From positions 2,914,001-2,978,000 of the forward strand of contig NZ_CP051240.1 of assembly GCF_017794965.1 (NCBI RefSeq): a DNA stretch of 64,000 bases, in the 5' to 3' direction. This document shows, in pieces, positions 17,891-25,792 of the stretch; the stretch's first letter is position 1; each line of letters starts with the position of its first letter. The notes beneath the pieces are model-generated. The model did not search any database. It had not been told where the DNA came from and worked only from the letters and a program-made list of their open reading frames with translations. This DNA is from Alcanivorax sp. (GTDB lineage Bacteria > Pseudomonadota > Gammaproteobacteria > Pseudomonadales > Alcanivoracaceae). Both the position numbers and the translations under genes were made by a program.

Positions 17891-18144
17891 CACCTGCGCA
17901 CCAACACACCCCCAAGAGGGGCTCACAAAACATTACCAGAGATTACTTTTTAACCAGCCCGGGCGGGCTATAGTGGATAAACGACGGGAAGAATGACGCA
18001 CACCAACCACCCCGAAGGGTACGGGCCTGCGTCGCATGAAAGCCGGTTGCTGCGTGCGGGGAATAACATGGCAGCTACCGGCAGAGGGTGAGGGGATTGG
18101 CGGAAGTGGCGCTGCACGTCACTTCCGCCCACTTCACCGCCCCG
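17891..18144. other. 254-base gap with a perfect hairpin and a tiny ORF, unassigned
   Basis: Between convergent srkA and sfsA. A TATAGT box occurs at 17970-17975. A 32-codon ORF starts at 17993 (MTHTNHPEGYGPASHESRLL, ending at 18091) just after GGGAAGA. At 18099-18129 is a perfect 10-bp hairpin (GGCGGAAGTG / CACTTCCGCC) without a T-run. I recognise no RNA family. The hairpin may be the 3' end of the sfsA transcript; the ORF may be chance. Confidence 0.35.
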
Positions 18145-18864
18145 TCACAGCAAAATCGGCAGCGGCTCCACCAATTCCATGGCATCAGGGGCCAGGGCAA
18201 CTTTCCAGGCCAATATACTGACGCCCGCAGCACTCGCCTCACGAAGCAGCGCTCCATAGCGTGGATCAATTTCATCGGCGGGCCGGGCAGCACGGGCACC
18301 ACTGTGCTGCACACAGAACACCAGAGTGGCCCGTTTGCCGGAAGCCACCACCTCGATCAGGGTTGTCAGGTGTTTCTGGCCACGCTCGGTGACGGAATCC
18401 GGGAAGGCAATCACACCATCATCCGCATCCTCCGGCCCCGGACCCAGGGTCACGTTTTTCACTTCGATAAAGGTGTGCGGATCCGCACGATTACCCAAGG
18501 CCAGATCAAAACGACTGTCGCCGTATTTCACTTCCCGCTCCACGCCGTCGACTGGATCCAGCTGCGGAATCCGCGCCGCCCGCACGGCCTCCTCCACCAG
18601 CGCATTGGGGCGACTGGTATTCACCCCCGCCCAATGACCGTGGGCCACCTGCAACGCCTCCAGAGTGTGACGATACTTGCGCTTGGGATTGCCACTGTCG
18701 GAGATCAGCGCCTGCTGAGGCTCCCCCAACACGCAGTTCTTCATGGAACCGGTATTTGGGCAGTGCACCGTAATTTCACTGCCATCGGCACGGACCACAT
18801 CCGCCATGAATCGCTTGTAGCGACGTAGCAGGGTGACAGTCTCCAGGGGCGGATCAAACTTCAC
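18145..18864 (-). CDS. sfsA: Sugar fermentation stimulation protein homolog
   Basis: A 239-residue SfsA-family protein. Family motifs are HCPNTGSMKNC near residue 34, FVEVKNVT-like FIEVKNVTL in the middle and ARRADEIDP-like ARPADEIDPRYG near the end. The fold has a nuclease-like D-(E/D)xK centre; the family is linked to sugar metabolism regulation in E. coli but its reaction is unproven. It starts at GTG, which overlaps the aminotransferase stop (GTGA), so the two genes are coupled. Confidence 0.93.
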   Translation of the reverse strand: MKFDPPLETVTLLRRYKRFMADVVRADGSEITVHCPNTGSMKNCVLGEPQQALISDSGNPKRKYRHTLEALQVAHGHWAGVNTSRPNALVEEAVRAARIPQLDPVDGVEREVKYGDSRFDLALGNRADPHTFIEVKNVTLGPGPEDADDGVIAFPDSVTERGQKHLTTLIEVVASGKRATLVFCVQHSGARAARPADEIDPRYGALLREASAAGVSILAWKVALAPDAMELVEPLPILL

Positions 18865-20027
18865 AGACTCTCCAGATATCGTTCGATACGATGCAAGGCT
18901 TCCGTCAACCGGGACTCTGCACAGGTATAGGCCAGACGGACATAGCGCCGATGATCATGGCCTTCGCCAAAATCCAGCCCCGGGGTCATGGCCACACCCG
19001 CTTTTTCCAGCAAATCCACGCAAAAAGCAAAACTGTCATCGGTATAGGCACTCACATCTGCGTAGAGATAAAAGGCACCATCACCACGAGACACCACCGG
19101 CACCTTGAGGTGGGCCAAACCATTGAGCAAACACTGCCGCCGCCGGGCCAGCAACTGGTGACGTTGCTCCAGAATCGTCAGCGACGCCTCCTCCAGCGCC
19201 GCCATGGCCCCGTACTGAGCCGGCGTGGACGGCGCCAGAAACAGGTTCTGGGCCAGTCGCTCGATGGCGGGCACCAGCTCCGCCGGCGCCACCAGCCATC
19301 CAAGACGCCAACCCGTCATGCAGAAATATTTGCTGAAGCTGTTGATCACGACCACATTGTCGCTCTGCGACAACACCGAGCCGGCAGGCTGGCCGTAACA
19401 CAGGCCCTGGTAGATCTCATCCACCAGCAGCATGCCACCCCGCTGCTCGGCAGCCCGAGCCATCTGCGCCAGAGTCTCCGGTGACAACATGTTGCCCGTT
19501 GGATTGTCAGGGCTTGCCACCACAGCCAATCGTGTATTGTCCTGCCAGGCATCCGTCAGCGCATCGCAGGTCAGCGCAAAGTGTTTGTCTGCCGATAGCA
19601 CCAGTGGCTGCACCTGACCACCGACCAGCCTGACAAACTGGCGATTGCAGGGATAACCCGGATCCGGCAGCAGTACTCCGTCGCCGGGATTCACCAGCGC
19701 GGCCAGGGCCAGCTGCAAGGCACCGGATGCGCCCGGTGTCACCACCACCTGCCCCGGAGACACCGCGGCACCAAACCGTTCCCGGTAATCCGTGGCGATC
19801 GCTTCACGCAAGGCCGGCAGTCCGGCTGCCGGCGTGTATCCGGTTTGACCGTGGGCCATGGCATCCCGGATGGCATCCATCACTGGCTCCGGGGTCTCGA
19901 AATCAGGCTCTCCCACTTCCAGGTGAATCACGTCTCTCCCCTGGGCTGAGAGCTGCTGGGCACGCTCCAGCAAGGCCATCACATGAAACGGTGGCACCTC
20001 ACTGGCGTACCGGGACAATTGTGTCAT
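18861..20027 (-). CDS. Class I/II PLP aminotransferase
   Basis: A 388-residue fold type I aminotransferase. The N-terminal VIHLEVGEPDFETPEPV, the middle SPDNPTGN, and the PLP lysine in NSFSKYFCMTGWRLGWLV are clear. It belongs to the group containing aspartate/alanine-type enzymes found beside dksA in Pseudomonas; substrate not resolved. The ATG at 20027 begins MTQLSRYASEVPPFHVM, and further upstream sequence has no homology-like features. It is divergent from dksA. Confidence 0.9.
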   Translation of the reverse strand: MTQLSRYASEVPPFHVMALLERAQQLSAQGRDVIHLEVGEPDFETPEPVMDAIRDAMAHGQTGYTPAAGLPALREAIATDYRERFGAAVSPGQVVVTPGASGALQLALAALVNPGDGVLLPDPGYPCNRQFVRLVGGQVQPLVLSADKHFALTCDALTDAWQDNTRLAVVASPDNPTGNMLSPETLAQMARAAEQRGGMLLVDEIYQGLCYGQPAGSVLSQSDNVVVINSFSKYFCMTGWRLGWLVAPAELVPAIERLAQNLFLAPSTPAQYGAMAALEEASLTILEQRHQLLARRRQCLLNGLAHLKVPVVSRGDGAFYLYADVSAYTDDSFAFCVDLLEKAGVAMTPGLDFGEGHDHRRYVRLAYTCAESRLTEALHRIERYLESL

Positions 20028-20228
20028 CGCAAGTTTCCTCTTCCATGCAGGGGCAGCATGGCTATAATCGGCCAGATTTTCACCAATCAGACTACCCCCT
20101 GGGGACCTGCCTTGTAATTGGTGACAAGACTTGCCTATAAGGGGTAAGGTCAAAGATTACATTATGCCCATGAGGGAAGTGCGGGCACAGGACAGAGAGT
20201 CAAGACGATGCTAAGGGAGTTATTGAAA

Positions 20229-21347
20229 ATGGCCACCGGCAAGAAGAAAGCCCCCAAGAAGGCGGCTAAAAAACAAGCCACCGGGACTGCAGCCAGCAAG
20301 AAAGCCACTGCTTCCTCAGCAAAGAAAGCGCCCGCCAAAAAAGCCGCAGCTAAAAAGCCCGCAGCCAAGAAGGCGGCAGTGAAAAAAGCACCGGCCAAGA
20401 AAGCCGCGGCGAAAAAAGCAACCGCCAAGAAAACGGCCAGCAAGCCCGCAGCGAAAAAAGCGGTAGCGAAGAAGGCACCCGCCAAAAAAGTGGCCGCCAA
20501 GAAGGCGCCGGCGAAGAAAACCGTCGCCAAGAAAGCGGCAGTGAAAAAGCCCGCTGTGAAGCCGGCAGCAAAGAAAGCTCCCGCGAAGAAAGCCGCGGTG
20601 AAAAAGCCGGCAGCCAAGGCTGCAGCAAGCAAACCTGCAGCCAAACCGGCCGGCAAGACCAGGACATCCAAAGCGACGGCAGCCAAACCGGCCACCGCCG
20701 CCAAGCCAGCGGCTAAAAAAGCCGCGGCCAAGAAAGCAGCACCTGCTGCACCAAGAACAAAACTGCCTACCTCCGGGAAGGCAAGGTCCGCAGCCACTGC
20801 GGCCGCCCGTACATCGCAATCCGGTACCGCAAGGACAGCGTCTGCCGGCAATGGACTGTCGCCGAGCCGATCCACCTCTTCTGCTCAGGTAAAAAAGAAC
20901 GTGAAAAAGTCATCCAACTCCACATCCTCCATGGCCCAGCTGCACGGTTTCGAACCTTACCAGCCCGCAGCCGGCGAGGAATACATGAACGAAAAGCAGC
21001 GTGAGCACTTCCGCAAGATTCTGCTGGCCTGGCGCCAGGAACTGATGGAAGAAGCCGATCGCACCATGCACCACCTCCAGGATGAGCAGGTCAACCTGCC
21101 CGATCCGGCCGACCGTGCCACCCAGGAAGAAGAGTTCGCCCTGGAACTGCGCACCCGCGACCGTGAGCGCAAGCTGCTCAAGAAGATCGAAAAGACCCTG
21201 GATCTGGTGGACAAGGACGATTACGGCTACTGCGAAGCCTGCGGTATCGAAATCGGCATCCGCCGCCTGGAAGCCCGACCCACTGCCGAGATGTGCATCG
21301 ACTGCAAGGAACTGGCAGAGATCAAGGAAAAGCAGCTGGCAGGGTGA
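20229..21347 (+). CDS. dksA: DksA with a long histone H1-like Lys/Ala N-terminal extension
   Basis: 372 residues in two parts. Residues 1 to about 205 are low-complexity repeats of AAKKA and PAKKA, like histone H1-like bacterial proteins such as AlgP. From residue 235 comes a complete DksA: coiled-coil tip with DPADRATQEEE (both functional Asp residues present) and a zinc finger CEAC...CIDC. DksA binds the RNA polymerase secondary channel and acts with ppGpp. AAGGGAG lies 9 bases before ATG 20229. An internal GTG at 20901, with AGGT 10-13 bases ahead, would give a free 148-residue DksA, the usual size; ATG 20931 gives 138. Confidence 0.9.
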   Translation: MATGKKKAPKKAAKKQATGTAASKKATASSAKKAPAKKAAAKKPAAKKAAVKKAPAKKAAAKKATAKKTASKPAAKKAVAKKAPAKKVAAKKAPAKKTVAKKAAVKKPAVKPAAKKAPAKKAAVKKPAAKAAASKPAAKPAGKTRTSKATAAKPATAAKPAAKKAAAKKAAPAAPRTKLPTSGKARSAATAAARTSQSGTARTASAGNGLSPSRSTSSAQVKKNVKKSSNSTSSMAQLHGFEPYQPAAGEEYMNEKQREHFRKILLAWRQELMEEADRTMHHLQDEQVNLPDPADRATQEEEFALELRTRDRERKLLKKIEKTLDLVDKDDYGYCEACGIEIGIRRLEARPTAEMCIDCKELAEIKEKQLAG

Positions 21348-21350
21348 GGC

Positions 21351-21518
21351 AGTTAATAGTTAATAGTTAATAATGAATAATTAATAGCTCGCGGTAGCGG
21401 GCTGTTGATTCTGCCAGCCTGGAGGCCGCGCCCATACTCTGTGCGCGGCTTCCTGCGTTTCAGCACCCTGCTATTATCATCCGTGCAACTATTAATTATT
21501 AACTATTCATTATTCATT
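21351..21518. repeat. Heptad-repeat element, AGTTAAT-type arms
   Basis: Left arm 21351-21385: agttaat three times, aatgaat, aattaat. Right arm 21491-21518 is an inverse array of four such units. The core has a GC hairpin (GCCGCGC / GCGCGGC) near 21425-21450, as in the AGTTNAA elements. It fills the gap between dksA and gluQ and ends only 5 bases before the gluQ start, so it must overlap the translation initiation region. Confidence 0.8.
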
Positions 21519-21523
21519 GCCCT

Positions 21524-22411
21524 ATGAGCTATCGCGGACGTTTCGCCCCCACCCCCTCTGGCCCGCTGCACTTTGGGTCTCTGGTGGCGGCGCTGGCCAG
21601 TTGGCTGGATGCCCGCGCAGCAGACGGTGAGTGGCTGGTGCGGGTGGATGATCTGGACCCGCCTAGGGAAGTGGCTGGCGCGGCCGATGCCATTCTTTTT
21701 CAGCTGGAACAGTTCGGGCTGGAGTGGGATGGCGCGGTGCGTTATCAAAGCCGGCGGCATGCCACATACCAGGACGCTGTAGATCAACTACTCTCACAAG
21801 GCCACGCCTTTTACTGCACCCTCACCCGAAAACAACTGGCAACGCTGGGCCACAACCATCCCGGCATCAGCGCCGCGGTTGACGCCAGCACCGATGCCTC
21901 GGTTCGCCTGGCGGTACCCCATCGTGAGCTTTGCTACGAGGATGACATTCAGGGCACCGTGTGCAACAACCTCCATGAGGATGGCGGAGCCTTTGTGATT
22001 CGCCGCCGTGACGGCCTGTTTGGCTATCAGCTGGCCTGCGCCCTGGATGATGCCGACGACGACATTACCCATGTACTGCGCGGCGCGGATCTGATTGATT
22101 CCACCCTGCGCCAGCGCTGGCTGCTGGAATGCCTGGGTCGCCCGGCCCCGCACTACGCACACCTGCCGGTAATCACTGATGGCCGCGACACCAAGCTGTC
22201 CAAGTCCGGCGGCAGCGAAGCGCTCGACCCCGCCCGCGCCAGCCAGCTCCTCACCGCTGCGCTGCATTGCATGGGCCTGCAACCGCCAAACGATCTTCAT
22301 GGCGCATCACCGGCAACCCTGCTGGAATGGGGCAAAGCCCATTACCCCGAACACCACTGGCCCCCTGGCCGCCAGCAACCCTTGCCAAGTGAGCTGAAAG
22401 TTCAAAGTTGA
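21524..22411 (+). CDS. gluQ: Glutamyl-Q tRNA(Asp) synthetase
   Basis: A 295-residue GluRS catalytic-domain paralogue that attaches Glu to queuosine in tRNA-Asp. It has GRFAPTPSGPLHFGSL (class I HIGH region as HFGS), VRVDDLDPPRE and a KLSKS motif (DTKLSKSGG). The zinc-binding Cys cluster typical of the family is reduced to one Cys (YCTLTRKQL), and the second half is replaced by GHNHPGISAAVDAST. The last residues (ELKVQS) and the stop codon are read from the heptad repeat that follows, so the C-terminus has been re-made by the repeat insertion. Confidence 0.93.
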   Translation: MSYRGRFAPTPSGPLHFGSLVAALASWLDARAADGEWLVRVDDLDPPREVAGAADAILFQLEQFGLEWDGAVRYQSRRHATYQDAVDQLLSQGHAFYCTLTRKQLATLGHNHPGISAAVDASTDASVRLAVPHRELCYEDDIQGTVCNNLHEDGGAFVIRRRDGLFGYQLACALDDADDDITHVLRGADLIDSTLRQRWLLECLGRPAPHYAHLPVITDGRDTKLSKSGGSEALDPARASQLLTAALHCMGLQPPNDLHGASPATLLEWGKAHYPEHHWPPGRQQPLPSELKVQS

Positions 22412-22545
22412 AAGTTTAAAAGCGCGAGATGGGGTTGAGATTGCTTCACCGCTGTGCCCGCGCCGATACGCTGAATCGCGGGCACCGCCTTCGCACTCGC
22501 AGCAACCTGCGCCGCGTTTGAACTTTCAACTTTGAACTTGCAACT
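22392..22545. repeat. 154-bp heptad-repeat element, AGTTNAA arms (copy 2)
   Basis: Left arm 22392-22419 (agctgaa, agttcaa, agttgaa, agtttaa) and inverse right arm 22518-22545; 25 of 28 positions pair. Core hairpin GTGCCCGCG / CGCGGGCAC at 22454-22485. The gluQ stop codon (22409-22411) is inside the third unit of the left arm. Confidence 0.85.
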
Positions 22546-22613
22546 GCCCTCCCCGCTTTTACACACCTCCCCCACCTGACGTATGCTCTTCGCCTTGAAG
22601 GGGCAAAACCACC

Positions 22614-22790
22614 ATGTATACCGACCGCCTGCTGATCATCTTTATTCTGGGAACCTACCTGCTGTCCCCTGCCATCATCGACTGGTGGAGCGAAGGCGGA
22701 CGGGCGTGGTATCGGCCCTATCTTATCTGGCTGGGATTGATCGCCCTGAGTTACTGGATCGCCAAGAGCAAAGACGTTGATGGCCTATAG
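22614..22790 (+). CDS. Small CbrX-like membrane protein
   Basis: A 58-residue ORF reading MYTDRLLIIFILGTYLLSP then IIDWWSEGGRAWYRPYLIW. Two hydrophobic segments (about 5-22 and 36-51) are joined by a charged, Trp-rich turn. Its position directly before cbrA, with an 11-base overlap, and its size match CbrX, the small protein co-encoded with CbrAB in Pseudomonas. It is likely translationally coupled to the kinase. Function is not established. Confidence 0.82.
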   Translation: MYTDRLLIIFILGTYLLSPAIIDWWSEGGRAWYRPYLIWLGLIALSYWIAKSKDVDGL

Positions 22791-25716
22791 TGTCAGTGAA
22801 CTGATCGCCATCGCCGGCGGTTACCTGCTGTTTCTTTTTCTGGTTGCCTGGATCACCGAGCGGGGCTGGTTACCCGCACGGCTGGTGCGCCACCCTGCGG
22901 TGTATGTATTTTCCCTTGGTGTCTACGCCAGTGCCTGGGCGGTGTATGGGGCGGTGGGGTATGCCTATCAATTTGGCTATAACTTCCTGTCCTATTTCCT
23001 CGGCATTTCCGGGGTGTTTCTGCTGGCGCCCATTTTGCTGGCACCGATCCTCCGGTTAACGGCGACCTACCAGCTCAGCTCCCTGGCGGACCTGTTTGCG
23101 TTCCGCTACCGCAGCCGGCTAGCCGGTGCACTCACCACCATCATCATGCTAATCGGGGTCTTGCCCCTGCTGGCCCTGCAGCTCAAGGCCGTGGGGGAGT
23201 CCATTCAAATCCTCACCGGCACCGACGACCCCCGTTCTCTGGCCGGAGGGTTCTGCATCATGATGGTGATCTTCGCCATCCTGTTTGGTGCGCGCCACGC
23301 CACCGCCAGGGAAAAGCACGAAGGCCTGGTGGTTGCCATCGCCACCGAATCCCTGATCAAACTGCTGGCATTTGGCGCCGTGGCCTTGCTGGGCTTATAC
23401 GGTGTTTTTGACGGTCCCGGCGACCTGGGCGCCTGGCTGGACGAGCACCCGGAAATGCTGGCCCGCCTGTACTATCCGCTACAGGATGGTACCTGGCACT
23501 CCATGATCATGGCCTTCTTTGTGTCGGCAGTGGTCCTGCCACATATGTTCTACATGGCCTTCACCGAAAACCTGAATCCCCGGGCACTGATCACCGCCAG
23601 CTGGGCGCTGCCGCTCATGTTCCTGGTCATGGCACTGTGCGTACCGGTGATCCTCTGGGCCGCCGCCGCCAGCAACGCCCCCACCCCGCCGGATTACTAT
23701 GTGCTGGGCATCGGCATGGTCACCGGGGGCTCCGGAGCCGTACTGGGTTATCTGGCCGGTCTTGCCGGTGCCAGTGGCATGCTGATCGTGGCGACCCTGG
23801 CCCTGTCCGGCATGTGTCTGAATCACCTGGTTCTGCCGGCCAGCCCACTGCATCAGGGGCAGAATCTTTATCGCAACCTGCTCTGGACACGACGTACGCT
23901 CATCGCGGCCATTCTCGCACTGGCCTACCTGTTCTACCGTTTCACAGGGGCCGACCACACCCTGGTGGAACTGGGGGTACTCTCTTTTGTCGCCACCCTG
24001 CAATTTGTGCCCGGCCTGATTGGCGCCCTGTTCTGGCCTACCGGTAACCGCAACGGCCTGTTCGCAGGCCTGATTGTCGGCTTCCTGCTCTGGCTGTTGC
24101 TGCTGGTGCTGCCGATCACCTACCCCAGCCTGCAGATCCCGCAGCTCATGGAGCTGGTCGGTATGCGCTACCAGAACGGCGCCAATCAGTGGCACCATGT
24201 GGCCATCGCCTCGGTATCAACCAACGCGCTGCTGTTTGCCATCATCTCCATCGTGACCCCCATGTCCCGGTCAGAAAAGAACGCAGCCGAGGCCTGCGCC
24301 GTGGACAGCTTGCGCCGCCCCTACCGGTGGGAACTGGAAGCCAAGAGCGTGGACGATTTCATCGATGCCCTGAGTATGCCGCTGGGTCCCATCACGGCCA
24401 CCCGGGAAGTGGAAATGGCGCTGCGCGACCTGCGACTGCCCCGTACCGAAACCCGCCCCTATGCCCTGCGGCGCCTGCGCGACCAGCTGGAAACCAATCT
24501 CTCCGGTCTGCTCGGCCCCTCGGTGTCACACCAGTTGATGGATGATCATCTACCCTACCTGCCCAAGGAAGAGCAAAGCACCAGCGAAGACATCCAGTTC
24601 ATCGAGTCACGGCTGGAGCAATACCGGGACCGTCTTTCCGGTCTTGCGGCCGAACTGGACGGGCTACGGCGCTTCCACCGTCAAACCCTGCTGGAACTCC
24701 CCATGGGCGTGGTCTCGCTGGGCGCCGACGATGAAATCATCGGCTGGAACCAGGCCATGGAAACTCTCACCGACATCGCCGCTTCGGACACCATCGGTTC
24801 ACGGCTGGTGGATCTTGATGCCCCCTGGGGCGAGTTCCTCTCCCGTTTCAGTCGAGACGCCAGCGCCCATCAGCCGCAACAATCTCTAGAAGTGGCCGGG
24901 CAGACACGTTGGCTGAGCCTGCACAAATCCTCCGTGATGGGCGTGGGCACCGCCGAGCAGGCAGGCGGCCAGGTACTGGTGATCGAAGACATCACTGAAC
25001 TGCGTCATATGGAAGCACACCTGGCCCACAATGAACGGCTGGCATCCATCGGCCGGCTGGCCGCCGGCGTGGCACATGAAATCGGCAATCCGGTCACCGC
25101 CATTGCCTGCCTGGCGCAGAACCTGGAGAGCGACAGTGACGCCCGCGAGCAGATGGAATCCAGCCAGCAAATCCTGGAGCAGACCCGCCGCATCACCCGC
25201 ATCGTGGAATCCCTGGTCACCTTCAGTCACTCTGGCAGTGTGCGCCAGAGTGAGCACGTGCCCGTCAGCGTTCGCGATACCGTCGACGAGGCCATTTCAC
25301 TGCTACTGCTGGATCCGGATCATCGCCAGCAACAATTCGAGAATCGCTGCCCGGCGGATAATTGGGTACAGGGCGATCCGCAGCGACTATTACAGGTCTT
25401 CATCAACCTGCTCGGCAACGCTGCCGACGCCTGCGAACCTTCACAGCCCATCACGATTCAATGCGAAGCCCTGGAGCCCTGGCTGGAAATCCAGGTGGAA
25501 GATCAGGGCCATGGCATTCCCGCCGATGTGCGTGATGCCCTGTTTGAACCCTTTGTGACCAGCAAGAGTCCCGGCCGGGGCACCGGTCTTGGCCTGGCGC
25601 TGGTGTACAGTATCATCGAAGAACATTTCGGCAGCATCAGCGTGGAAAGCCCGATCACAGAGAATGGCGGCACCCGCTTTATTATTCGTCTGCCCACCCA
25701 CAGCATGACAACTTGA
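22780..25716 (+). CDS. cbrA: Sensor histidine kinase CbrA with SSS-type transporter domain
   Basis: 978 residues. Residues 1 to about 500 are a 12-13 helix sodium/solute symporter-like domain. A linker and a PAS-like domain follow (about 637-727, LPMGVVSLGADDEIIGWNQA). Then come HisKA (GVAHEIGNPV, phospho-His near 766) and HATPase_c (GRGTGLGLALV). CbrA controls the response to carbon/nitrogen balance through CbrB and is thought to sense amino-acid supply. The frame allows a TTG one codon earlier; ATG 22780 is used. cbrB follows after 76 bases. Confidence 0.95.
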   Translation: MAYSVSELIAIAGGYLLFLFLVAWITERGWLPARLVRHPAVYVFSLGVYASAWAVYGAVGYAYQFGYNFLSYFLGISGVFLLAPILLAPILRLTATYQLSSLADLFAFRYRSRLAGALTTIIMLIGVLPLLALQLKAVGESIQILTGTDDPRSLAGGFCIMMVIFAILFGARHATAREKHEGLVVAIATESLIKLLAFGAVALLGLYGVFDGPGDLGAWLDEHPEMLARLYYPLQDGTWHSMIMAFFVSAVVLPHMFYMAFTENLNPRALITASWALPLMFLVMALCVPVILWAAAASNAPTPPDYYVLGIGMVTGGSGAVLGYLAGLAGASGMLIVATLALSGMCLNHLVLPASPLHQGQNLYRNLLWTRRTLIAAILALAYLFYRFTGADHTLVELGVLSFVATLQFVPGLIGALFWPTGNRNGLFAGLIVGFLLWLLLLVLPITYPSLQIPQLMELVGMRYQNGANQWHHVAIASVSTNALLFAIISIVTPMSRSEKNAAEACAVDSLRRPYRWELEAKSVDDFIDALSMPLGPITATREVEMALRDLRLPRTETRPYALRRLRDQLETNLSGLLGPSVSHQLMDDHLPYLPKEEQSTSEDIQFIESRLEQYRDRLSGLAAELDGLRRFHRQTLLELPMGVVSLGADDEIIGWNQAMETLTDIAASDTIGSRLVDLDAPWGEFLSRFSRDASAHQPQQSLEVAGQTRWLSLHKSSVMGVGTAEQAGGQVLVIEDITELRHMEAHLAHNERLASIGRLAAGVAHEIGNPVTAIACLAQNLESDSDAREQMESSQQILEQTRRITRIVESLVTFSHSGSVRQSEHVPVSVRDTVDEAISLLLLDPDHRQQQFENRCPADNWVQGDPQRLLQVFINLLGNAADACEPSQPITIQCEALEPWLEIQVEDQGHGIPADVRDALFEPFVTSKSPGRGTGLGLALVYSIIEEHFGSISVESPITENGGTRFIIRLPTHSMTT

Positions 25717-25792
25717 GGTAGTATTTTGACAGCACAGCTGTTGAGAAAAGTTGTCCTGAGTATTTGTCGGTCAGTACAGGAACCCGTGATTC

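Noticed and set aside
20229..20930. Lys/Ala repeat region as a separate algP-like gene followed by dksA
   Set aside because: There is no stop codon or frame break between the two parts, so as read they form one frame; an internal start is proposed instead.
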